Source of the DNA: a virus
Length of the DNA: 43,752 nucleotides
IMG/VR virus record: IMGVR_UViG_3300025225_000065
Coordinates: 1 to 43,752 of that record
Strand: one strand, 5' to 3'
Positions within the stretch are counted from its first letter, which is position 1, and every line of letters begins with the position of its first letter. Below the pieces are notes generated by a model. It worked only from the letters and a program-made list of their open reading frames with translations, did not search any database and was not told the DNA's origin. A program made the position numbers and the translations under genes. Positions 14,521-21,296 of the stretch are shown here, piece by piece.

Positions 14521-14853
14521 GTGAATAGAGGAGCAATTCTTGATATGCAGCCCGGCAGAGAGTTGGATGCGCTCGTATCTAAGACGGTGTTCGGCATGGA
14601 AAATGTCGGATTCATTCCGTACTCAACAACGATTGCCGCAGCATGGTCAGTCCTTGAAAAGATGGAGCAAGAGACGAAAGTGTCGGTATGGTCTGATAAC
14701 AACCGTAAATGGGCCTGCGAGATCGAGTACATGATCCACGATGATTGCGATACGGCGGCGGAAGCGATCTGCAAGGCTGCACTTCTGTACAAGCACAACG
14801 TATGGGGCCGGGGAACAACAGACGCGCTGATCCCCATTCAGTCCAATGCCTAA
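14521..14853 (+). CDS. Phage ABA-sandwich domain protein, copy 3
   Basis: 110 residues, GTG start with AGGAGGCG upstream. 'MQPGRELDALVSKTVFGM', 'PYSTTIAAAWSVLEKM' and 'TAAEAICKAALLYKH' match the family best of the three copies in this element. The second copy is more divergent. Family role unknown. Confidence 0.75.
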   Translation: MNRGAILDMQPGRELDALVSKTVFGMENVGFIPYSTTIAAAWSVLEKMEQETKVSVWSDNNRKWACEIEYMIHDDCDTAAEAICKAALLYKHNVWGRGTTDALIPIQSNA

Positions 14854-15115
14854 ATTCCACTTCACCATGAAAGACGGATCATACCGCCGCGAAGCAGACT
14901 ATGAGATACCTGAAAGTAAGCTTGTACCACCGCACTATATGATCTTAGAGAAGCGCTTTGAAGATCCAAGAGAGCTGCTGAAGTACCGGCATAGTGTTAT
15001 CAATCAGCACCTACAAAAATGGGCTTTACGCTACACCAATCCTACTTGGAGGGAGAAACCCGATGAGAGTCAACAAGGTAACGCCAATCGTATCGATCAA
15101 CCGCCTCCGAAATGA
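14846..15115 (+). CDS. Hypothetical protein (89 aa)
   Basis: The ATG overlaps the end of copy 3 by eight bases. It starts MPKFHFTMKDGSYRREADYE, beta-rich at first and Pro/Gln-rich at the end. The next gene begins inside it in another frame. No family recognised. Confidence 0.5.
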   Translation: MPKFHFTMKDGSYRREADYEIPESKLVPPHYMILEKRFEDPRELLKYRHSVINQHLQKWALRYTNPTWREKPDESQQGNANRIDQPPPK

Positions 15116-15197
15116 GAAGCAGAAGCGTGAGCAGGAAGCGAAGAAGCGCAAAGGCAAGCGTACGCCATTCGATCCGGGTCCGGGAGGGATAGCGTGA
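15063..15197 (+). CDS. Small Lys/Arg-rich protein (44 aa)
   Basis: The ATG follows GGAGGGAGAAACCCG. The product is highly basic (RNEKQKREQEAKKRKGKRTP), possibly nucleic-acid binding. It overlaps both neighbours (GTGA at its end). Confidence 0.5.
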   Translation: MRVNKVTPIVSINRLRNEKQKREQEAKKRKGKRTPFDPGPGGIA

Positions 15198-15403
15198 TTA
15201 TCACCTACGACGAGCAACACGCTGCAGCTTATAGCGGCATGGGGATATTGCCGACGCGAGATGAATTAAGGCAGATACTCACAGAGTCCGGATTCAAACG
15301 CATGTGGAATGATCCGTTCAGCGGAAAGCAGTACTACGAGGTCGAGCGTATGCCTGAGCACAAGCATTTCACCGGCGTCCGATGGATTGAGGTAAAGCCA
15401 TGA
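15194..15403 (+). CDS. Hypothetical protein (69 aa)
   Basis: GTG start at the overlap with the previous gene, with GGGAGGGATA upstream. A small alpha/beta protein (TRDELRQILTESGFKRMW). Coupled to the next frame by ATGA. No family recognised. Confidence 0.5.
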   Translation: MIITYDEQHAAAYSGMGILPTRDELRQILTESGFKRMWNDPFSGKQYYEVERMPEHKHFTGVRWIEVKP

Positions 15404-15558
15404 ACTGCCCCGTCACCACCACCAAAATGACACCCGAAGACGCCGCCAAATGCGTTAAAAGAATGTACCGAGATGCAGATGGGATAGAGGTAAAAAAGCC
15501 TGTAATACCGGGCGTAAGAAGGCGTAATGGTATGGCGAAAAGTGGTCAAATGTGGTAG
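15400..15558 (+). CDS. Small hypothetical protein (52 aa)
   Basis: It starts at the ATGA overlap. The product begins MNCPVTTTKMTPEDAAKCVK and is basic towards the end. It closes the small-gene operon. No family recognised. Confidence 0.45.
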   Translation: MNCPVTTTKMTPEDAAKCVKRMYRDADGIEVKKPVIPGVRRRNGMAKSGQMW

Positions 15559-15645
15559 AATGAGAGAGAATGTTGAAGGAATTGTGGTGCTGAATTAATT
15601 ATTTGGAGTTATTCGATCACATATCAGTCGAAAAGGAGAATTTCG

Positions 15646-16764
15646 ATGAAAAGTATTGATGAATTGAAAGCGAAATTGAACGATCTTAGCCTTCAGATTC
15701 AAGCAGGACTCCAGGCAAACGATATTGCCACGGTCGCACGTCTGCAACAGGAGTATGGAGACGTACAGGCGGAGATCAATCAGCTTGAGGTCGAGGGCAT
15801 TACGCAGACCGTCGCGGCCAGTATCGAGACGTTTACGGTCGGGGACACCTCTTTCACGCTGGAAGAGCTTGCGATAGACGAAGACGCGGCGAAGATCATT
15901 CGTAATGGGCTGCAGAAGCTTGAATTGAGACTTGCAGAGAAAGCCAGCGCATGGGTGAACGACCTGCAAGCTCAAAAGGTAGAGTACGAACAAAAGATTG
16001 CCGAAAGAGACGCTCAACTGCAATCGAAGGACTCGCAGATCGATCAACTTCAAACGGACAATGGCCGGCTTACTCTGGAGCGCGACGACGCACTCGAAAA
16101 GCGCGATGCTGCAGTAAGGCAGGCAGAAGAGCTGAAGTCCGAAGTATCGCAGCTTAAGAGCTGGAATGATGACCTTCAAAAACAGATCGCAGTCGGCGCA
16201 CAAAATGCAATGAACGTCATTGAACTCAATTCCGAAGAGGAACTGAGAGCCGCAACAGAGCGCTTGAAGGCGCGGAAAGCCGCAGCAGAACAAGCCGCTA
16301 AGGAAGCAGCAGAGGCCGCGAAGATCCGCATTTACGACGTTCAATCGGGCGACAACGGCACGACGTACTACAAGGCCAAACGTGCCGACAATGACGAACC
16401 AATCGAGATCCGTCCATACTTCGCCATTAACCAATACGTCGTAATCACCGATCCAGAGGAGCTTGCGCGATTTCGGGCGCAGCATAACGCCCAAGCAACC
16501 GACGCCGTGGTACAACCCACTGATGAGGCCGATCCGGTTTCTGAGACACCTAGCGAGCCTGTAGTGCCGGAGGTCCCTTTTCGCAATGACGAGACAACGA
16601 ATGCACAGTCTTCCGACGGACTGGCTACGGGGAACGTGGGAGAGCAGACGCAAGGAGCAAGCGATTCGCCAGTTACGCGAGAAGAGTTCGAAGCTCTGAA
16701 GGCCGAGGTATACGAGATCAAGGCCAAGGTCGCGAATCCGCAACCGGCAGTATGGGCGTCTTGA
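15646..16764 (+). CDS. Long coiled-coil protein (372 aa)
   Basis: The ATG follows AAAAGGAG. Residues about 1-50 and 105-235 are coiled coil (heptads such as QLQSKDSQIDQLQTDNG). A small beta-rich segment follows (about 225-280, 'IRIYDVQSGDNGTTYYKAKR'), then an acidic Pro/Thr-rich linker and a short C-terminal helix. I do not recognise the family. It precedes two regulators and the late region. It is probably expressed separately, since 15559-15645 has no overlap with the upstream operon. Confidence 0.65.
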   Translation: MKSIDELKAKLNDLSLQIQAGLQANDIATVARLQQEYGDVQAEINQLEVEGITQTVAASIETFTVGDTSFTLEELAIDEDAAKIIRNGLQKLELRLAEKASAWVNDLQAQKVEYEQKIAERDAQLQSKDSQIDQLQTDNGRLTLERDDALEKRDAAVRQAEELKSEVSQLKSWNDDLQKQIAVGAQNAMNVIELNSEEELRAATERLKARKAAAEQAAKEAAEAAKIRIYDVQSGDNGTTYYKAKRADNDEPIEIRPYFAINQYVVITDPEELARFRAQHNAQATDAVVQPTDEADPVSETPSEPVVPEVPFRNDETTNAQSSDGLATGNVGEQTQGASDSPVTREEFEALKAEVYEIKAKVANPQPAVWAS

Positions 16765-17057
16765 TGAAGGTGGTAGGCGGAAAACTCCCGCGCTGGACAG
16801 CGGACGAGGATCAGGCGCTAGTCGAAATTGTGGACGATTGCGTAATGAATCAAGATATGACATTGCTTGAAGCATTCGAGGTCGCCGGTGAATTGCTAAA
16901 CCGACCAAAGTTGGGAATTCAATTTAGGTGGCAGACTAAGATCAGGCAACATTTGCCCGACGATTTAGAACTGGTCCAGAAAATCCGTATGCGTGACCCA
17001 TCAAATCCCGAATTTGCTCATATGCGAAAAGAAATGAACCAACATCCGTATCATTAA
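16752..17057 (+). CDS. RsfA-like Myb/SANT transcription factor
   Basis: 101 residues (97 if ATG 16764 is used). 'PRWTADEDQALVEIVDDCV', 'TLLEAFEVAGELLNR' and 'GIQFRWQTKIR' match the Myb-like domain of RsfA-type proteins. RsfA is a prespore regulator of sigma-F genes in B. subtilis, and related proteins occur in phages. Here it lacks the C-terminal coiled part of RsfA. A sporulation-type regulator on an element excised from sigK is notable. It overlaps the previous gene and ends at the terminator 17073-17096. Confidence 0.65.
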   Translation: MGVLMKVVGGKLPRWTADEDQALVEIVDDCVMNQDMTLLEAFEVAGELLNRPKLGIQFRWQTKIRQHLPDDLELVQKIRMRDPSNPEFAHMRKEMNQHPYH

Positions 17058-17072
17058 TCCATCACCAGTAAG

Positions 17073-17096
17073 GCGGCTCTAACACAGCCGCTTTTA
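17073..17096 (+). terminator. Rho-independent terminator
   Basis: Stem GCGGCT / AGCCGC with a 7-base loop, followed by TTTTA. It separates the RsfA-like gene from the late regulator gene. Confidence 0.75.
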
Positions 17097-17120
17097 CTGT
17101 CACCAGGGAGGAGGAACAAT

Positions 17121-17585
17121 ATGAACCGTGAAGAGGTATCAGAAGCCCTCAGAGGCTATCTAAGCTATAAGTACGCGGTATCGGCATATGAGAGGCATAA
17201 CCCGTACCCAAGCGCAGGGATCGCCAATTACAGCGCCATGCCGAGCGGATCGGGAGCGCCGGAACGATTCTTCGCCATCGTAGGCAAGCCGGCTGACATG
17301 GGGATGACCTCTCATGATGACTGGATGGACTACCAAGCGTACAAGAGCATCGTAACGGAGCTCGAGGGAGCGTTCGGCGTACTGACTGACGAGGAAATGT
17401 CCATCATCAAGCTCAAGTGGATGCAGGACGTGAGCCTCAAGCAGATCGCGGACCGAAAGTCGTGCAGCGAGATAACGATCAAGCGGAATCACAAGAGAGC
17501 GATCGGCAAGCTATACAATGCGCTGAGATTTGCTCAGATGCCGCAGATTGAGGTACATGTCCTGGACAAAGCAAGTTCGTATTGA
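17121..17585 (+). CDS. Late transcription regulator, ArpU-like / sigma region-4 type
   Basis: 154 residues, ATG after GGGAGGAGG. The C-terminal part, 'LTDEEMSIIKLKWMQDVSLKQIADRKSCSEITIKRNHKRAIGKLYNAL', is a sigma-70 region-4-like helix-turn-helix as in ArpU/RinA-type phage regulators, which switch on late genes. Immediately downstream lies a promoter with an extended -10, no consensus -35 and two 10-bp repeats one helical turn apart, the expected target of such an activator. Confidence 0.8.
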   Translation: MNREEVSEALRGYLSYKYAVSAYERHNPYPSAGIANYSAMPSGSGAPERFFAIVGKPADMGMTSHDDWMDYQAYKSIVTELEGAFGVLTDEEMSIIKLKWMQDVSLKQIADRKSCSEITIKRNHKRAIGKLYNALRFAQMPQIEVHVLDKASSY

Positions 17586-17627
17586 TACTTTTTAGATACT
17601 TTTTTGCTACCTAACCCGTGCTATTAT
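17584..17627 (+). promoter_or_regulatory. Late promoter with tandem activator-site repeats
   Basis: TGCTATTAT (TG at 17619, -10 at 17622-17627) is a perfect extended -10. In place of a -35 there are two copies of GATACTTTTT, at 17584-17593 and 17595-17604, exactly 11 bp apart. This arrangement suits an activator bound on one DNA face next to RNA polymerase. It sits directly after the ArpU-like gene and before the packaging genes. Confidence 0.65.
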
Positions 17628-17647
17628 ATTTTCATGGAGGATCGACG

Positions 17648-17690
17648 CTGAGCCGTTTAGCTGTGTGAGGACCACACTAGCGGCTCACTC
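17648..17690 (+). other. Leader hairpin after the late promoter
   Basis: TGAGCCG / CGGCTCA stem with an inner GTGTG / CACAC stem, followed by CTCGGTTTTCC. It lies in the 5' leader of the late transcript. It could be an attenuator or a weak terminator; the T-run is short. Confidence 0.5.
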
Positions 17691-17715
17691 GGTTTTCCGA
17701 TAACGGAGGTAAACA

Positions 17716-17919
17716 ATGATCGAGTGGAAACGAGTGGATAAGGACAGCCCGCCAGAAGGGAAATACTTGTTCATTTTCGACGGAATGGTATTCGAAGGGT
17801 GGACGTTTGAAAGAACGGACGAAGACGGATATCCCATGTGGCAGGCCAACGAAGGCCGAGAGTGCTACGAAGTACGTTGGTATGCTGAGGTCAATCTGCC
17901 GGAACCGTTAGAACCATAA
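17716..17919 (+). CDS. Small hypothetical protein (67 aa)
   Basis: The ATG follows GGAGGT. A short beta-rich, Trp-rich protein (GKYLFIFDGMVFEGWTFERT) of a kind common in phages (DUF551-like appearance, tentative). It is the first gene of the late transcript. Confidence 0.6.
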   Translation: MIEWKRVDKDSPPEGKYLFIFDGMVFEGWTFERTDEDGYPMWQANEGRECYEVRWYAEVNLPEPLEP

Positions 17920-18159
17920 CATCGGTGACAAGCGCTGCAATAGGGTTCGGGGATATCCCGGACGCTGGCGCATCAAATATTACGTTGGGTGGCGGAAGAT
18001 AGACGCTAGGGACAGCCGCTGAAAGTTCGCTGAACCATCGTAGACCAGATCATTAAGGCGGTATCTAGGGTGGAGTGCTCAAAAGGCACCGTTCGAAATC
18101 CATGGGTGAAAGTCCCATGGCCCACGTAACTTAATTAACAAATCCATATCCAATACAGG
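17920..18159 (+). ncRNA. Structured non-coding region, candidate RNA
   Basis: About 240 bases with no supportable reading frame, bounded by a gene and a strong terminator. Visible pairings include CGGG-GATAT-CCCG near 17948, GTGC-N7-GCAC near 18075-18089, a perfect 7-bp hairpin CCATGGG/CCCATGG (18100-18120), and a possible closing stem GTGG/CCAC that would make a three-way junction. It is not a tRNA or a class I can name. Its position just before the packaging genes could also mean it houses cos/pac elements. Confidence 0.35.
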
Positions 18160-18188
18160 AATCGGGTGATCGTACCCGGTTCTTTTTT
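18160..18188 (+). terminator. Rho-independent terminator
   Basis: ATCGGGT / ACCCGGT stem (one G-U pair), 6-base loop, then CTTTTTT. It ends the 17920-18159 region. Confidence 0.8.
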
Positions 18189-18262
18189 ATCCGCTCAAAA
18201 CAAGACATACATTGGCTACAAATGGAACATAATGTATGATTGTCCTTGGGAGGGATTAATCA

Positions 18263-18589
18263 ATGGAAAACTGGAAAGAAGAACTTGTAAGCTTTTTCAA
18301 CGGCCAGGATAACAGAAGAGTTGAAGTGCATACGGCTCTAAACCGGATGTTGCAAGAATTAAAGAATGAAAATGGGATTAGGTCAGCTACGATGGATATT
18401 GCTAGCGAAGATCCACTTGCGTGGAAAATCGAGATCAATAGGGTTTTTAGAACAATCACGGAGAAAGAAATTTCCGAAGCTCAAGCCATAAGAGCTCAAA
18501 ATGATTACGGCGCTTTCGAAGATACAGGAGAAACAAGAAGCGTAGAAGAAGCGCTGCAGACTCTTTTAAAAAATAAATTTAGCAAATAG
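18263..18589 (+). CDS. Hypothetical protein (108 aa)
   Basis: The ATG follows GGGAGGG. Alpha-helical and acidic, with no recognised family. It is enclosed by terminators at 18160-18188 and 18588-18609, so it may be a monocistronic unit. AT-rich sequence upstream (TACATT...TAATGTATGATT) may hold its promoter, but no clear consensus is visible. Confidence 0.6.
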   Translation: MENWKEELVSFFNGQDNRRVEVHTALNRMLQELKNENGIRSATMDIASEDPLAWKIEINRVFRTITEKEISEAQAIRAQNDYGAFEDTGETRSVEEALQTLLKNKFSK

Positions 18590-18609
18590 CACCTTCGGGT
18601 GCTTTTTTC
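18588..18609 (+). terminator. Strong Rho-independent terminator
   Basis: AGCACC-TTCG-GGTGCT with an UUCG loop, followed by TTTTT. It overlaps the stop codon of the preceding gene. Confidence 0.9.
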
Positions 18610-18662
18610 TTTACACCGAAACGACCGAAATAGCTTAGTCCCAAAGGGACGGAGGCCGAATC

Positions 18663-18851
18663 ATGAAATGGTACGAAGCATACTACCTAGCCTTATCTGC
18701 TGTCTTATCAGGAACAGGAGTAACCATGGCGATATGTTGGCACAAGACATACCCACTCAGCGCATGGATCGGTGGAGGCATGAGCATAGCGTTATCCATT
18801 TGCACGCTGCTTGACTTGAGAGCATTCAAACGGCGTTACAACTTGCCATGA
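18663..18851 (+). CDS. Small two-helix membrane protein (62 aa)
   Basis: The ATG follows GGGACGGAGG. Two membrane segments, about residues 5-25 (YYLALSAVLSGTGVTMAICW) and 33-51 (AWIGGGMSIALSICTLLDL), followed by a basic tail. No family recognised. Coupled by ATGA to the next small gene. Confidence 0.6.
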   Translation: MKWYEAYYLALSAVLSGTGVTMAICWHKTYPLSAWIGGGMSIALSICTLLDLRAFKRRYNLP

Positions 18852-18970
18852 GGACATGCCTCAGATGCGGAGTGCCTATCAAGCGTAGCCGCAAACGCTG
18901 CGATAAATGCCGCAGGCCCATAACCAGACGGGATATTGTCGAGCAGATCAGGACAGAGGGATTGCGATAG
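18848..18970 (+). CDS. Small zinc-finger-like protein (40 aa)
   Basis: The start overlaps the previous stop. CLRCG and CDKCRR provide two CxxC pairs in a basic context, a minimal zinc ribbon. Such tiny zinc proteins are common next to phage terminase genes. Confidence 0.6.
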   Translation: MRTCLRCGVPIKRSRKRCDKCRRPITRRDIVEQIRTEGLR

Positions 18971-18983
18971 GAGGCATACGACC

Positions 18984-19190
18984 ATGAGGAAAGCGAAGGT
19001 GCAGCTAACACAGGATAACATGACAACCTTCTTCGCCAAGGTCACGTGTTGCAATACGCCTCAATACCTGTTGAAGCATCAGCTTATGGAATATGACGAG
19101 TATGCCTGTATCGAATGCAATAAGCCGTTAGCCTACAAGTCAGAGCATGACGGGCTATGGTATATGGTCGGGAATCGTATATTTGGATAG
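18984..19190 (+). CDS. Small protein with CxxC motif (68 aa)
   Basis: The ATG at 18984 follows AGGAGG by 8 bases. It contains TCC and CIECN motifs. No family recognised. A tiny membrane-peptide frame starts inside its end. Confidence 0.55.
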   Translation: MRKAKVQLTQDNMTTFFAKVTCCNTPQYLLKHQLMEYDEYACIECNKPLAYKSEHDGLWYMVGNRIFG

Positions 19191-19275
19191 GCTGACTAAA
19201 CTTTTGCTGATCTACCTAGCAATACTATCTGTAATCATCATCTATTTTGCAGCAAGGACGATATCCGGGAGGTGA
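19183..19275 (+). CDS. Possible 30-residue membrane peptide
   Basis: From TTG at 19183, a single hydrophobic helix (LLLIYLAILSVIIIYFAA) flanked by basic residues, ending just before the terminase start. The ribosome site is weak (GGGA). The hydrophobicity is striking, but expression is uncertain. Confidence 0.35.
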   Translation: MDRLTKLLLIYLAILSVIIIYFAARTISGR

Positions 19276-19279
19276 GAGT

Positions 19280-19819
19280 ATGGCATTGACGGCCAAAATG
19301 ATCAGATTTGCGGAAGAATACATCGTTGACCTCAATGCCGGAGCAGCTGCAATTCGGGCAGGATACAGCGAAAACACGGCATATTCAATCGGTCATGAAA
19401 ACCTTAGAAAACCTGAAATAGCGGAATACATCCAAAAACTGATGGAAGAACGGTCAAAACGAACGGAAATTACCGCCGACATGGTGTTAAGGGAATACGC
19501 CAAGCTCGGATTCAGCAACATCTCCGACTACCTCAAAGTTGAGGAGAGAGAAGGGACGAACGATTTAGGCGCTACGGTAAAGTACAAAGCCGTCGATATC
19601 TTTGAGACTGACAAGATTGAGCGCAGCAAATTGGATGCGGTCGCGGAGATCAAGCAGACCAAAGACGGAATAGCCTTGAAACTTCATGACAAGAAGGGCG
19701 CGCTTGATTCCATTGCGCGTCATTTAGGCATGTTCCAAGACAAAGTAGAACACACCGGGGAACTTAGTTTCGTAATCAATCGCAAGAAGGTGATGGGTAA
19801 TGCCGACAGCGACGATTGA
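19280..19819 (+). CDS. terS: Terminase small subunit
   Basis: 179 residues from ATG 19280, with GGGAGGTG upstream. 'LTAKMIRFAEEYIVDLNAGAAAIRAGYSENTAYSIGHENLRKPEIAEYI' is the helix-turn-helix and oligomerisation start of Terminase_2-type small subunits. These bind the packaging site and recruit the large subunit. It overlaps the large-subunit gene. Confidence 0.9.
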   Translation: MALTAKMIRFAEEYIVDLNAGAAAIRAGYSENTAYSIGHENLRKPEIAEYIQKLMEERSKRTEITADMVLREYAKLGFSNISDYLKVEEREGTNDLGATVKYKAVDIFETDKIERSKLDAVAEIKQTKDGIALKLHDKKGALDSIARHLGMFQDKVEHTGELSFVINRKKVMGNADSDD

Positions 19820-21293
19820 CATCGATATCGACGACATCATGAATCCCTGGGCGCATCACATTATCGACGATCAGAAGCGTTATCTTGTGCTGTATGGCGG
19901 CGCTGGATCGGGTAAGAGCGTGGCCGCAGCTCAGAAGATGATCATTCGGATTCTTGAAGAGAAAGGACACAAGTTCCTAGTTGTACGGAAGGTAGCGAAT
20001 ACGCTCCGCAATTCGGTATTTTCCCTACTCCGGGGAACGATAGCAGACTGGGGCTTATCGCAACTCTTCAAGATTAACAAGTCGGACATGGACATTACCT
20101 GCATGAACGGCAATCAGATCATATTCGCCGGTCTTGATGACGTTGAAAAGCTGAAGTCGATTCACGGCATTACAGGGATGTGGCTTGAAGAAGCCTCCGA
20201 GATCCTGCAAGAGGACTTCCAGCAGCTCGACTTGCGTCTACGGGGGCAGACGAAGAACTATAAGCAGATCATGATTAGCTTCAACCCGATCAGCATCACC
20301 CATTGGCTTAAAGCGGTGTTCTTCGACAACAAGAAGGCTAATAGCACCGTTGTTCATACGACATACCGGAACAACAAATTCATAGACGACGAGTACAAAG
20401 CAACGCTCGAGGCGCTGAGAGAACAAGACCCGTATTATTACACGGTCTACGCGCTCGGAGAATGGGGTGTACTCGGTCAGACGGTGTTCAACGCCCAAAT
20501 AGTCACGGAGCGCCTTGTGTGGCTTAAACAGGCCAAGAGAGAGCTTAAACGCGGTTGTTTCGTTTACGACTATGTGAATGAGCAGATCATTGTCGACAGC
20601 ATCAAGTTTATGCCGGACGACAATGGCCCGCTGACGATTTACGAGGAGCCAAAGGAAGGCTATCCGTACGTGATCGGTGGCGATATTGCAGAAGGCGGTC
20701 ACGACTACAGTATCGGGCAGGTCAGGAACAACATCACCTGGAACCAAGCGGCGGTGTGGCGTGATCGGGTAGATACAGACCTGTATGCGAAGCAGATGTT
20801 CTGCCTAGGGCACTACTACAACAAGGCATTAATCGGGATCGAGACCAATTTTGATACGCACCCGCATAAAGAGTTGGAGCGTCTGCATTATCCGAAGCAG
20901 TACATGCGCGAGACGATCGACAAGTTCACGTTCAGCACTCAGCAGAAATTCGGATTCGTGACGACGAAGATCACGAGGCCGATTATCATCGCATCGTACG
21001 TCCAGCTTGTGAGAGAGCATATCGAGACATTCAACGACATCCCCACCCAGAGGAGATGGTTGGTATTTGTGCGTGACGAGAAGGGAAAGCCACAAGCACA
21101 GGATGGACAGCACGATGACTTGATCATGGCAGACGCGATCTGTCAGGAGATCAGAGGACAGCAGACGACGCTTATACCGAAGTCGCAGCCAAGCATTAAG
21201 GACTTGCCTCCAGACCTTCAGCAGGACTACTGGAAGGCGACGCCTGACATGCGGAAGTATTTAGAACAAAAGTGGGGCTTAAAGGCGGGGTGA
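19800..21293 (+). CDS. terL: Terminase large subunit (PBSX-type)
   Basis: 497 residues. ATPase Walker A 'GGAGSGKS' at residues 33-40; Walker B-like 'GMWLEEASEI' at about 126-135. The C-terminal RNase H-like nuclease includes 'VIGGDIAEGGHDYS' and 'DGQHDDLIMADAI', which carry the acidic metal ligands. It resembles PBSX/Terminase_3 proteins. With the small subunit it cuts and pumps DNA into the procapsid. It looks intact. Confidence 0.95.
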   Translation: MPTATIDIDIDDIMNPWAHHIIDDQKRYLVLYGGAGSGKSVAAAQKMIIRILEEKGHKFLVVRKVANTLRNSVFSLLRGTIADWGLSQLFKINKSDMDITCMNGNQIIFAGLDDVEKLKSIHGITGMWLEEASEILQEDFQQLDLRLRGQTKNYKQIMISFNPISITHWLKAVFFDNKKANSTVVHTTYRNNKFIDDEYKATLEALREQDPYYYTVYALGEWGVLGQTVFNAQIVTERLVWLKQAKRELKRGCFVYDYVNEQIIVDSIKFMPDDNGPLTIYEEPKEGYPYVIGGDIAEGGHDYSIGQVRNNITWNQAAVWRDRVDTDLYAKQMFCLGHYYNKALIGIETNFDTHPHKELERLHYPKQYMRETIDKFTFSTQQKFGFVTTKITRPIIIASYVQLVREHIETFNDIPTQRRWLVFVRDEKGKPQAQDGQHDDLIMADAICQEIRGQQTTLIPKSQPSIKDLPPDLQQDYWKATPDMRKYLEQKWGLKAG

Positions 21294-21296
21294 CAA

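Noticed and set aside
15595-16908. 437-codon minus-strand frame
   Set aside because: It is the complement of a coiled-coil gene whose codon bias leaves the opposite frame open; no ribosome site and an implausible composition.
18061-18130. tRNA, hammerhead ribozyme or group II intron fragment in the non-coding region
   Set aside because: A TTCGAAATC string and a GTGAAAG loop looked suggestive, but no cloverleaf, no CUGANGA core and no domain V triad could be found.
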